Origin: Glycine soja
Taxonomy: Eukaryota > Streptophyta > Magnoliopsida > Fabales > Fabaceae
Length of the DNA: 64,000 nt
NCBI RefSeq assembly: GCF_004193775.1
Contig: NC_041021.1
Coordinates: 17,094,934-17,158,933, forward strand
Direction of reading: 5' to 3'
This document shows, one piece after another, positions 32,869-43,832 of this stretch. Position numbers and translations under genes: made by a program. Under the pieces are notes generated by a model. That model had not been told where the DNA came from. It searched no databases and was given only the letters and a program-made list of their open reading frames with translations. How positions within the stretch are numbered: position 1 is the stretch's first letter; each line of letters begins with the position of its first letter.

Positions 32869-33084
32869 GTTGTCGAACGACCCGGAGTTTTCGTGGCGAA
32901 CATAATGTAATTTGTTAGTCTTAACCCTATAGCTGGGCCTAGGCTTTATGGTTTTCTCCTTGTTAGGGCGTTTGCCTTTTGCTATCAAATATATAAAAAA
33001 AATGATTTTTCTTCATTTGTTCTTGCACCTTCATCCATTCTCATTCATCTGCATGTTTATTTTTGTTGCGACTAAACGGTACAG
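32865..33084 (+). other. candidate Ogre gag-pol intron
   Basis: It begins GTAAGT and ends ACAG, 220 bp, AT-rich, with GACTAAAC shortly before the acceptor as a possible branch point. Exon 1 leaves two bases of a codon and the RT-side frame needs one, so the phase agrees. In this copy the joined codon reads TGA. Spliced introns at this place are known for legume Ogre elements. Confidence 0.6.
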
Positions 33085-34334
33085 ATCCAACGACTAGTCC
33101 TGTGAAGGTACTAATACCGAGGACCCTGATGTCGATTTTGAGCGAATAGCAAACCAAGCTGAGGATGAAGAAGATGAAGGTGTGGGGTTTCCCTCGAAGC
33201 TAGAAAGGATGGTCGCACAGGAAGACCGAGAAATGAAGCCACACCAAGAAGAGACAAAAATCGTGAACTTGGGTGTTGGCGAGGAAAAGAAAGAGGTAAA
33301 AGTTGGCACGGACATGACCACACCAGTCTGAGATGAGTTGGTGGTTTTTCTATGAAACTACCAAGACATCTTTGCTTAGTCATACCAAGATATGCTCGGT
33401 TTGAACCCTGACATTGTACAACACCGGTTACCGCTGAATCCTGGTTGTTCCCCGGTAAAACAAAAACTAAGAAGGATGAAGCCCGAAATGTCCTTGAAGA
33501 TCAAAAAACAGGTCAAAAAGCAGTTCGACGCTGGCTTTTTGGCCGTGGCTCAATACCCTAAATGGGTAGCCAACATCGTGCCAGTCCCTAAGAAAGATGG
33601 GAAGGTACGAATATGCATGAATTATTAGGACCCAAACTGAGCCAGTCCAAAGGATAACTTTCCTTTACCGCACATCGATGTCCTTGTGGATAACACAGCC
33701 AATTTTGCTTTGTTTTCCTTCATGGACGGGTTCTCAAGTTACAATTAGATAAAGATGGCACTGGAGGACATGGAGAAGACTACGTTCGTTACCCTATGGG
33801 GCACATTCTACTACAAAGTGATGTCCTTTGGGCTCAAAAACGTTGGGGCAACCTATAAGTGGGCTATGGTAGCATTATTCCATGATATGATGCACAAAGA
33901 GATTGAAGTCTATGTGGATGACATGATTGCCAAGTCTATGGAAATACCAGTTAAGGTTGAATCCTGCCAAGTGCACCTTCAAGGTCAAGTCGGGAAAATT
34001 GCTCGGCTTCATCGTAAGCCATAAAGGGACAGAGGTGGATCCCGACAAGGTAAAGGACATCCTTGAAATTCCCGAACCATGCACTGAAAAGCAAGTCCGA
34101 GATTTCTTCAAACACCTAAATTATATAGCAAGGTTCATATCGCAGCTCACTGCCATCTGTGAGCCTCTCTTTAAGCTTTTGCATAAGAATCAGTCCATCC
34201 GGTGGAATGACGACTATCAAGTGGCATTCGAAGGGATCAAGCAATGCCTTATGAATCCTCCTGTGCTCATGCCACTGGTGCCCGGGAGGCCTCTTATACT
34301 ATACATGACAATGTTGGATGAGTCGACGGGATGT
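33085..34334 (+). pseudogene. Ogre reverse transcriptase and start of RNase H (decayed)
   Basis: After an acidic lead-in (EDPDVDFERIANQAEDEEDE) comes the RT. ORF pieces 33392-33628 and 33755-34024 are separated by stops, for example MNY-stop-DPN-stop where the intact copy has VDYRDLNR. The catalytic YVDD is present (33908-33931). A deletion of roughly 60 bp follows it, relative to 60590-60655, and shifts the frame. 33927-34340 continues through the thumb and the start of RNase H and ends at the solo LTR, after ILYMTMLDESTGC. Confidence 0.85.
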
Positions 34335-35345
34335 TGTTAGACCTTGTGGCCTCAATAACTTAAGAGGGATAGGCTCAGAATGCAGAAGAAGCATCAATCA
34401 ATTTCATAATGTTCTTTAAACATGCAAGACACAATTGATTGCAACAAAATAAATAAGATAAGGGAAGAGAGAATGCAAACGCAGTTTTATACTGGTTCAA
34501 CAAATTTCGTGCCTACATCCAGTACTCAAGCAACTCTCTTGAGATTTCCACTATCTTTCTAAAAATCCATTTACAACTTTTGAACCACACAGGGACAACC
34601 CATCCCTTGTGTTCAGGAATCCTTACAACTCAAGAGACCCTCGGTCCCTTAATCAATCTCATTGAGTAAGAAGAATGAAAGAAGAATTCTCTCTTCAAGA
34701 GAAGAATATTACAATGAAGATCCACGGATGAACTATTAATGGATTTGCAAGTGTTTGCCCAAGAGTTCTTGAGAGAGCATTTGGCAATGAAGTTCTCTTG
34801 GAATCTCTCTCATTTTCTTTTGAGAGGATAAGACATTTTGGACCAGCAAAATTCTCTCTTCAAAATTCGTGCCCAAGTCACCTATTTATAGGCCTTTCAT
34901 GGCCATTCACAAATCCAATCAAAAGATGTGACTATTGGCAGATTTTCTGAAAACTTTCCACTGGTAATCGATTAAAATGTTTGTGTAATTGATTACAAAG
35001 TTATTATTTGAAGGTTCATGACTTTTGAATTTGAATTTCCAAAGTTCCGTTGCTGGTAATCAATTACAAACATATGGTAATCGATTACATGTTGAAAATT
35101 CAAATTCAAAACCCTTTTCAACATCTCTTTTTCATTCTTCCCTTCTGGTAATCGATTACCAGTGCCTTGGATGACTTTGAAACCCTTTTTTTTGAAGCAA
35201 GGCTTGATTTTCAGTGAATCTTGAAATAAGGCTTTGTTTGTTGAAGCAATCTTGAATTAATCTTGAAGCAAATGCTTATCCTTTGAAGCGGCCTTGTTTG
35301 ATTTTTCTTTGGCATCATCAAAATTCATGTATTCATACATTCACA
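34335..35345 (-). repeat. solo LTR, SIRE-like copia, inside Ogre RNase H
   Basis: Read on the minus strand, the 1011-bp LTR starts TGTGAATG and ends GGTCTAACA. GATGT flanks it at 34330-34334 and 35346-35350. The two sides rejoin RNase H coding sequence. It resembles 9849-10936 and carries two TAATCGATTA-type pairs and one single copy (34965-35158), partly degenerate. Confidence 0.88.
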
Positions 35346-36427
35346 GATGTATGCTAGGGCAGCCCAAAAAAGAGGGAATGGGTTGTCTACTACATGAGCA
35401 AAATGTTCACCACCTGTGAGATGAATTACTCTCTGATCAAAATTCATGTATTCATACATTCACAGATGTATGCTAGGACGTGTTGTGCCTTGGTATGGGC
35501 AGCCCATCGTCTAAGGCAGTACATGCTAAGCCACACCACTTGGTTGGTATCCAAGATAGACCCAGTCAAGTATATTTTCGAGAAACCCGTTCTCACCAGA
35601 CGGATCGCTCGGTGGCAGGTTCTGCTGTCTGAGTTTGACACTGTTTATGTCACTCAAAAGGCAATACAGGGAAGCGCCTTGGCAAACTATCTAGCTCAGC
35701 AGCCCCTCAATGACTACCAACCCATGCATCCGGAATTCCCGGATGAGGACATTATGGCCTTGTTCGAGGAAGAGATGAAGGATGAAGATGGGATAAGTGG
35801 ATCGTGTGGTTCGATGGTGCATCCAATGCTCTAGGCCATGGAGTTTGGGCGGTTTTGGTCACTCCCAACAATCAATGCATACCCTTCACGACAAGGTTGG
35901 GCTTCGATTGCACGAATAATATGGCTAAATACGAGGCATGCGCCTTTGGGATCCAAGCAGCAATTGACTTCTATGTCAAATTGCTCAAAGTATACAGAGA
36001 CTCAGCCTTGGTGATCCATTAATTGGAAGGAGAATGGGAAACCAGGGATCACAAATTGATACCCTATCAGGCCTACATGAAGAAATTGAAGTTCTTCAAT
36101 GATATCTCCTTCCACTACATTCCCAGAAAGGAGAATCAAATGGCTGATGCACTTGCCACTATAGCATCCATGTTTCAGCTGACTATGCATGGAGACTTGC
36201 TGTACATCGAGTTCAAATGTTGCGGCAAGCCCGCACATTGTTGCTTGATAGAAGAGGAGCAAGATGGTAAACTGTGGTACTTCGATATTAAGCGATACAT
36301 CGAGGACAAGGAGTACCCACGAGAGGCTTCCGACAATGACAAAAGAACGTTGCGAAGATTAGCAGTTGGCTTCTTTTTAAGTGGAGGTATCATGTACAAG
36401 CGAAATCATGATATGGTCTTGCTCTGA
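35346..36427 (+). pseudogene. Ogre RNase H and second RNase H (decayed)
   Basis: After the solo LTR the frame reads YYMSKMFTTCEMNYSL, then is disrupted by a 42-bp templated insert (35436-35477), then resumes TCCALVWAAHRLRQYML to the end of the first RNase H. The second RNase H (35804-36170) shows WFDGASNALGHGVWAVLV, KYEACAFGIQAAI, YRDSALVIH and NQMADALATIASM, so three or four acidic sites remain. The interval to 36427 is the linker before integrase. At least three stops break the frame (35834, 36021, 36427). Confidence 0.82.
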
Positions 36428-37521
36428 TGTGTGGACACCAAGGAGGCCAAATAGATGCTCATGGAGGTGCGTGAGAGGTCCTTTGGGACACATGCCAATG
36501 GACATGCCATGACCCAGAAGATTCTGAGGGCAGGGTATTACTGGCTCACCATGGAAAACGACTGTTGTATCCATGTGAGAAAATGCCACAAGTGCAAGGC
36601 ATTTGTGGATAATGTCAATGCTCCGCCCATGCCTTTGAATGTATTGGCAGTGCCATGGCCCTTCTCTATGTGGGGAATAGATGTCGTCAGAGCTATTGAG
36701 CCCAAGGCTTTGAACGGACATCGCTTCATCTTGGTCACCATTGACTACTTCACCAAATGGGTTGAAGCGGCTTCATACTCCAGTGTAACAAGGAGTGTAG
36801 TGGTTAGGTTCATCAAAAGGGAGATAATCTGCCGGTACTGGTTGCCTAGGAAGATTATCACTGACAAAGCCACCAATATAAACAACAAAATGATGAAAGA
36901 GATGTGTGAGGATTTCAAGATCAAACATCACAATTCCAGGCCTTATAGGCCCAAGATGAATAGGGCAGTTGAGGCGGCAAATAAAAACATCAAGAAGATA
37001 GTTCAAAAGATGACTGTGTCATATAAAGATTGGCACGAGATGCTCCCTTTCATGCTGCATGGTTATCGAACCTCAGTACGCACATGAACTGGGGCAACTC
37101 CATTTTCTTTAGTGTACGGGATGGAGGTCGTGTTGTCGTTTGAAGTAGAGGTCCCCTCCTTAAGGATTCTGGTGGAATCCGGATTGAAAAAGTCGGAATG
37201 GGCCCAAGCACGCTTTGATCAGCTCAATCTTATAGAAGGTAATAGATTGGCAGCCATGAGCCACGGGCGATTATATCAAAGACGGGTGAAGAATGCTTTC
37301 GACAAGAAGGTACACCCATGTAAGTTCAATGAAGGGGATCTTGTCTTGAAGAAAGTATCCCAAGCCCAAAAAGACAATAGGGGAAGTGGGCCCCAAATTA
37401 CGAAGCACCTTTCTTCGTGAAGAAAGTGTTTTCGGAAGGAGCGTTAGTACTAGCCAGCATGGACAAGGAAGAGTTGCCTTCGCCCGTGAATTCTGATGTC
37501 ATCAAACGATATTATGCCTAG
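36428..37521 (+). pseudogene. Ogre integrase (decayed)
   Basis: The zinc-binding part has FGTHANGHAMTQKILRAGYY and VRKCHKCKAF. The catalytic core shows WGIDVVRAIEP, IITDKATNINNKMMKE (intact copy TDNGTN) and NRAVEAANKNIKKI, so D, D and E remain. Frames 36455-37087 and 37112-37420 are separated by TGA where the intact copy has TCA (RTSTG). The C-terminus reads LPSPVNSDVIKRYYA-stop at 37521 in a third frame. It would have inserted the cDNA. Confidence 0.85.
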
Positions 37522-39093
37522 TACTTGGCGCAGCCAAAGGGTTTAATCCGTGATTTGTCCCCCCAAAAGCTCATAGGGGCTCTTCAAAGTTTTCCAATCT
37601 TTTGTAAACCATAATTGCAACATTTAATAAACATTGGATTGATGATTTGCATTTCAACTCCTTGTGTTGTGTCTTTTATTGTTTTAGAGTACACACTCTC
37701 GTTTTTGAATCCCGAGCCATGAATTGGCTTAAATCCATGGGGTGTCGTAAAAGCGTTTAAGTAAAATTGAACATAATAACACTTGTTTAATTGTTGCACT
37801 TAAACTGCCTAGGGCAGGTACGAGCAGGTGCTGGACCCGTAATCAATCAACCATCATCCAGCATCTGCCTCAAGACTTTAAAGAAGCGCTACTAGGAGGT
37901 AGCCTAGTAGCTTTAGAATTTCTACTTTTTTTATTTTTTTGTTTATTTCCTTGAGTCATGTTTGAATATGCCAAGTTTATTTGCAATCCTAGGAATTGGA
38001 AAGAGATATAAGAATAACAAGGGGGTAGTCCAAATTTTGCAAAGAAAATTTCTTGCAAAAAAAAAGGGCACAAAGTTAGCTCGCTTGGGCGAGCACATCT
38101 GCACGAAAAAGCTTAAAGCCGGGGGGGGGGGGGGGTGAAGCTTCATTCACCCCATTTGCTTCCCCCCACATTCTAAGTTACGGGATTCACTAACCAGCAG
38201 CCCCCTAAGCCTCTATTATTCAATTTTCGCTTTCCTTTTCGTGTTTTGGTTCACTCCCTACAAGGAAGTGCACTTCCCCTTGATTCTTTGGCTCTCCATT
38301 GATGTATTTTGGGGATTTAGTTGTTTAGTTTTTTCCAATTTCGTGAGACAATGTATGCTTGGATTTATGCTTGTTTTGTTTAAATTGGAGGGTTGTGTGG
38401 GATGGCCTTAGGCCTGATGTGAATTCTAAAATAATTGGGCATGCCACATTGCCCCCATTCCCCACTTTTTCATGCCTAAATATGCGCCCACCAAGTGCTC
38501 GGTGAAATGCCTCAATGGCATTTGTGCATGTGTTTGTGAATTTTAGTTTATGGATTTGACTTGTGCATATATGGCTGCCATTCTTGAGTGTATGGGCAGC
38601 TTGTAGGAGCTAGAATAAGTACCCAAATGTGACTTAGGCCTAGGAACCTAAGGTTTTTGATTTTGAATGCAAGAAGGCATGGAAATGAGAGCATATTGGT
38701 GAGGTTTCCCCTTTTGACCAACACTTGGTTTGGGCTGCACCATGATGATTTCTTTGCACTTAGATGGTGTGAAAACGTTTTTCACCATGTACATGTACGT
38801 ATAGAATAGGTAGCAAGAGGTGAATACCTTTTAAATAAAGTCTACGTATGTTGAATAGGTACCCAAGTACTTTGCAAAATGTGTATCTATGTTAGACATA
38901 ACATGAAATGCTTCTCAAAATATGAACATATGACATGAAATTGCCTTTCACAAATATGAATAGGTAGTATAAAAATTGCTCTTCAAGCAAATGTGAGTAT
39001 GTGTGAATATGTAGCATAAAGTTGCCTCTCACATGTATGTACATATATGTGAGTGAAATGTGGACATATAGCAAAAATAACATTCAAGATATG
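37522..39093 (+). other. Ogre 3' untranslated region, decayed copy
   Basis: It is collinear in places with 63189-64000, for example 'ttggcttaaatccatggggtgtcg...aagtaaaattgaac' and GTTAGCTCGCTTGGGCGAGC at 38072. A G run lies at 38121-38136. No coding sequence is seen. Confidence 0.65.
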
Positions 39094-39256
39094 TTTAGAT
39101 AGGTAGCAAAAGTGCCTTGCAAATAAGTATGTATGCTTAGATAGGTAGCAAAAGTGCCTTTCAAATATGTATATATGCTTAGATAGGTAGCAAAAATGCC
39201 TTGCAAATATGTATGTATGTTTAAATAGGTAGCAAAAATGCCTTGCAAATATGTAT
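39094..39256 (+). repeat. 42-bp tandem repeat in Ogre 3'UTR
   Basis: About four units of 42 bp share AGATAGGTAGCAAAAGTGCC with TATGTATG spacers. Decayed units extend left to about 38880. Tandem repeats in the 3'UTR are typical of Ogre elements. Confidence 0.82.
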
Positions 39257-39972
39257 GATAGGGCACCTAGACTAGTTTTTGTATTAGGGATAGTTTTGTA
39301 ATTTCACATGCATTAAGTAAATATTTGATGTGTGTTGGGAGATAAATTTAATTGAATTGGGAGAAGCCCAATCCAATTAAATTTTAAAGGGGGAGGTGAG
39401 CATTTGTTTGCTACACCCCATTGCCACATCATATAGTCACACTTTGTGCATGTCCTTCATGCTTTACAAGCCTCATGACACCTAAGCACACTTAGTGGAG
39501 AATCTTGGACTTGATATTGGGTTAATGGGCTGAACCATAGCTAAAATTCACTAATCATAATTAGTGAAATTTTGGCTCCACAAATTCAAATTCAAATTCA
39601 AGTGAAATTTGAATAGAAATTCAAATTTCCCTCCAATTTTGTGTGACACTTAAGCTATAAATAGAGGCCTTATGTGTGCATTTTTAGAACTTTGATCATT
39701 TGAGAATAACACTTTAAAGTTCAGACTTCATTTGAGGCACAAAATTTTGTGCTCCTTTTGTCCCTCTCCCTCCCTTCATCTTCTTCTCCTTCAAGCTCTT
39801 ATCCATGGCTTCCTATGGTGGTGAGCTTTTGCTTGACTCATCTTCTCCTTGAAGTGGCGTCCCCAATCATCTTTCTTCCTTCTCCATTCCACTGCAATTG
39901 ATATTCAAGAAGCAAAGGACTCCATTGATGAAGAAGATCCAAGGCCTACAAGCTCCACATAGATCTACATCA
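39257..39972 (+). repeat. truncated A-type gypsy LTR
   Basis: It starts inside the LTR at 'tagggcacctagactag' (equivalent to about 27853) and ends CTACATCA. TATA box GCTATAAATAGAGG lies near 39654. It abuts the Ogre tandem repeat without the LTR start, so no duplication can be seen. Confidence 0.85.
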
Positions 39973-40598
39973 CCTAGTCAATGAACCATATCTCCATAGC
40001 TGCTTGCCAATGCGGATAGTTCTTTTTGGTGATTTTTGCTAATAAGATAGAGGGAGTAACAGAAGTCTGGTTTTTGGACGTGTTGGGTGTGAATTATGTC
40101 ATTAGAACGAAGGTATGTGCAGATGAACAGTACCAGGGGTGAATAAATAGTAGCAGCAAAGATAAATGGACCAACGATCCTCATTAGGGAGGGGAAAGTG
40201 ATGACTCCTGAAACAGGTAAAGAAGGCCTCATGAGTTTGATGATGGAAGTCATGTTGCAAAACGAGGCTGTCAGGGTGGCTTGTGGTGCTCTCATGCACT
40301 AAGGGCTCGTGGTCTTAAGTGAAAACGAGGGACAATTTAATCGATTACTATGTAATTTTAATCGATTACTTGCGTGTCTGTTGCATGTAATCTATTACAT
40401 TTCTTCCTCTTCACCTCATTATAACTTCCATTACTCCAGCATTTACTCTACCACCTACCATAGCCAACCTAAACGTCTATTTCCCTTTACAAAAGGCAAT
40501 CCAAATCTTTACTTCAGTCACACCTTCACTATCACAAAGTTACCATTTCCAAATCCTAATCTTTCTTCTACCTTCGAACCTCCATTTATCTTCTGAAA
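39973..40598. other. unassigned stretch with TAATCGATTA pair
   Basis: No gene is supported. A palindrome pair lies at 40338-40347 and 40359-40368, in the leader of the pseudogene that follows. Confidence 0.45.
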
Positions 40599-41522
40599 AT
40601 GGCCCGCAACCTCTCCAGAGCTCAAAAGAAATCCAAATCCTCCAAAAGGAAGCAAGAGTGCTCTAAGGCAACTCTCAACAGGCTAGATACATGGTTCACA
40701 GATGAGAACAAGAAGAATGATTTCAAGATGCTTTACACTGTGAAGAATGTGAGAATACCTAAGTTTCTAGATTTGGAATGATTCTCTTAGCAGGGATTCA
40801 ACTTTCCCAACTTGCTCAAAGCTCAAGGTCTATCAAAATTTATGCAAATGAAAGGATACAACAAGATGCAGACATACAGAGGTATGCTCCTTGACCCATC
40901 AAGGAATTTGAGAAACCGCCTAGGAGTTGGTGGTTTAACTGCTGAATATAGGATGTTAGTGTATCTCATTACCTACATTCTCGCACCAAGGTCCAGCAAT
41001 CATGTGCAAGTAACTAATGACAATTTACAAATCGTATATGGGCTAAAATCAGGTATTCAAATGAATTTGATACTTCTGATTGAAGATATTATGTTAAAGA
41101 GTCGTCAATTGGTGGATTATGAGTTTCCATATGTTGTCTTAGCCTCTAAATTCATTGATTACTTCAATATCGATGTTTCTAACGAGATAGTTGATTCCAC
41201 CAAAGCCTCTAATGAGATAACTGAAAGGCATCTCAAGAAGCTTGATATGAGATATATTGATCATGAATGGATTATGGTCGGAGAGCCACCACCAGCAGAA
41301 AACATGAATCAGATGGAAAAAGAAGCTCAACAAGAGCCTGCACACCAATGAAACCCTTTTGAATCTCTTACGATTCAGAAGATGGATGCTATTATTCACC
41401 TCCATCAAGAGCACCAAGCCAAAGTTCACAATTCCTTAGAAGACATTATGACTAGGCTTGAGAACATAGAAACTAGGCTAACCCTTAGTAACCTTCTCAA
41501 CCCGGATGAGGATGAAGTGTAG
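40599..41522 (+). pseudogene. 'putative plant transposon protein' domain pseudogene
   Basis: The start MARNLSRAQKKSKSSKRKQE leads to DTWFTDENKKNDF and PKFLDLE, then a TGA/TAG pair (40779-40790), then FNFPNLLKAQGLSKFMQMKG joined to YNKMQTYRGMLLDPSRNLRN and GLTAEYRMLVYLITYILAPR. From recall these match the 'putative plant transposon protein' family (PF20167-like), common in legumes. Compared with relatives the middle is deleted between KFMQMKG and YNKM. After an internal TGA at 41349 the frame continues NPFESLTIQKMDAIIHLHQE and ends at 41522 with an acidic tail. The function of the family is unknown to me. Confidence 0.7.
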
Positions 41523-43209
41523 TTATGTTCTTCTCCTTGATTACGATGTGTGATAATTTTTTTGCTATGCCATGTTCTTTCTGTCTATGTGTTAAGATGA
41601 TAGTTAAGTTTGTTTGTATTTTGATTAATGGTTATGTAATGTTCTATGATTAATGAAATATGGTTTTATTTCTCTTTCTACTTGTGTATTCTGTTTTGTG
41701 TATAATCAAACTTTTTGGCATTGTTAATGCCAAAAGGGGGAGAATATACGCTATTGCATATTTGCATATTGATTGCATTGCATAAGCATTGATGACTATA
41801 TTAATGTATAAAAGTATCATATATAATATATATGATATATGATGATGATGATGATGATGATGATGAATTAATCTCTTCTTAAGTGTTAAGAATTTTTCAG
41901 GATAAGATTAAGGATCAAGTCTCCAATCTCAAGACTCAAACCCTCCAAATGCACTCAACGTCATATTTAAGTTTGGCATCATCAAAGCCAAAAAGGGGGA
42001 GATAGTTAGAGATAAGGGGAACAACATGAGCAACATGAGCAATATGGTGAACAACCTCTCAAGGAAAAGCTTGAAGAATTTTTGAAGATGTTTTGAGTTT
42101 TACATGCCTAACTCCCTTGAGTGGCATTTGTATTGGTTACATCATTCATCATCATGGTTAGTGTGAAAAAAAGTTCTAAGTTAGAAAAGTTTCTTCAAGA
42201 GGAAAAAACTCTCTATTTTAATTGATTACAGGTCCTTCGTAATTGATTACAACAAGTTGTCTAAAGCTTGAAGAGTTGAGTCTCGTATCGGTTTAATTGA
42301 TTACAGTTGTTTCATAATCGATTACACTGTTATTTGAGACAATGATTGATTTATTCAGGAGTCTTTCTTTTAATCGATTACCAAGTGGATTAATCGATTA
42401 CTTCTCTCTCATTTAGTTGTTCAAAAGTGAACAAGAACACTTTAATTGATTACTTAGAGCATCTAATTTACTTTGTAGATTTAATCGATTATAGGTGGTT
42501 ATAAATGTTTTCTCTATAAATAACCATCTTGTGTTCCTTCCAAAACATATCAAAAGAATACTCAATATCTTGAAAATAACCCATTAGCCTCTTAATGAGA
42601 AAGATCTCAAGTTGTCATTAGTGAAAAGAGAAAAAAAGAAAAAAGCTTTATAATTACTCATAACTTCTTAATCGTTTGGTTATGAAGATCTTTTCTACTG
42701 GATGTCTTTTTTCTATCACCAATGCATGGCTATTTATAGAAAATAGCCAAGGAGTGTAGACAAATTCGCCCATGCAAGTTGTAGCTCGCCCATGTGAATT
42801 TATTACTAACTCATAGAGACTTCCACTTGCCCAGGCGAGTTTCTTGCTTAAGGATAAAGTAAGGTCTTGAGCCTAGGCGAGCTGGTTGCTAGTCTGGGCA
42901 AATTTGGGGTCATAAATCTTTATGAAAAGACCATTTTGCCCTTCCTTTTGGCTTTGTTTCTGGATCTAACAAACAATCATCAAAACCTACAAAATTATGG
43001 ATGAATCTTTCATATTTAGACAACATTAGTAAATGCACAATTTATATAAAACAACTAGATTTAAGGGTAGTTTATAAGAAAACTAATACAATTAAAAGAT
43101 AAGAGTTAACAATTTAGTCCTAATAATAACTGAAATATGACACTTATCAATGCACAAAGACAAATCATGATCTGATAGCATATTAGACACATGTTTTATC
43201 ATTTTTTAT
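41523..43209 (+). other. 3' region and LTR-like sequence after the transposon-protein pseudogene
   Basis: It contains two purine tracts (CCAAAAGGGGGAGAA near 41730 and CCAAAAAGGGGGAGA near 41988), a (GAT)n run at 41841-41865, four TAATCGATTA-type clusters (42219-42491) and CTATAAATAA near 42514. This layout resembles a 3'UTR plus LTR. Ends could not be set. No ORF is supported. Confidence 0.45.
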
Positions 43210-43832
43210 TTATTTACATCTAATCAAAATAATTAGGAGTTGTGATTGGTGTTTAAGACATAAATTTCTTTTGACATAACATATACCATGCTGTTGAGAA
43301 ACTCCCTTGGCAACCAAGCGAGTTGTGTATCTCTCTACAGACCCATAAGATTTGGTTTTGATCTTGTAAGCACAATGAGATCCTATAGCACTTTTCTTGG
43401 AGGAAGAGGGACAATATCCCAAGTACCTTTCTTGTGCAAAGCAGAAAGATCCTTTGCCATAGTTTGTCGCCAAAAGGGATCAAGGATAGCCTCTTTGTAA
43501 GAAGAGGGCTCAAACAAACTGTGGATAAAGGTTAACAAGGAAGCATAGGAATAAGAATAAACAAAATCTGGTAATTGAGTGGACTTATGGTCACAATGAG
43601 GATATTGAGGAGAAGGAGGATTTACAATTGTAGGATGTTCTTGGGGAGCCATAGAGGTAAAAGGAGCATCTGAAGTTGAAGAACCACTAGTGTAAAACCT
43701 GCCAAACTCGACATCATAATTAGTTTGACTATGATTCACTTGAAGAGGTGAAGAGTCAACATATGTGGCAAATGGATCAATACAATTGAGATAAGACTTT
43801 ATGAGATTGTGAGAGGTAGAACGAAGAAACTG
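43210..43832 (-). pseudogene. copia pol fragment (linker and RT N-terminus)
   Basis: On the minus strand, 43832-43740 reads into HSQTNYDVEFGRFYTSG. Frame 43739-43383 holds a Pro/Ser-rich linker and the RT start DPFWRQTMAKDLSALHKKGT. A frame change leads to YKIKTKSYGSVERYTTRLVA and SQQHGICY (relatives have SQQYGIDY). It is cut at 43832 by the Ogre LTR and fades near 43210. Confidence 0.8.

Larger units (their letters stand above)
31736..39256 (+). mobile_element. Ogre/Tat-type gypsy element, decayed, 5' and 3' truncated
   Basis: The plus-strand order is protease, G-patch region, candidate intron, RT, RNase H, second RNase H, integrase, and a long 3'UTR with tandem repeats. The second RNase H and the intron position are Tat/Ogre traits. 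No LTR of its own is visible. It is interrupted by a solo LTR at 34335-35345 and contains many stops. Sequence parallels 60047-63188 closely. Confidence 0.87.
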
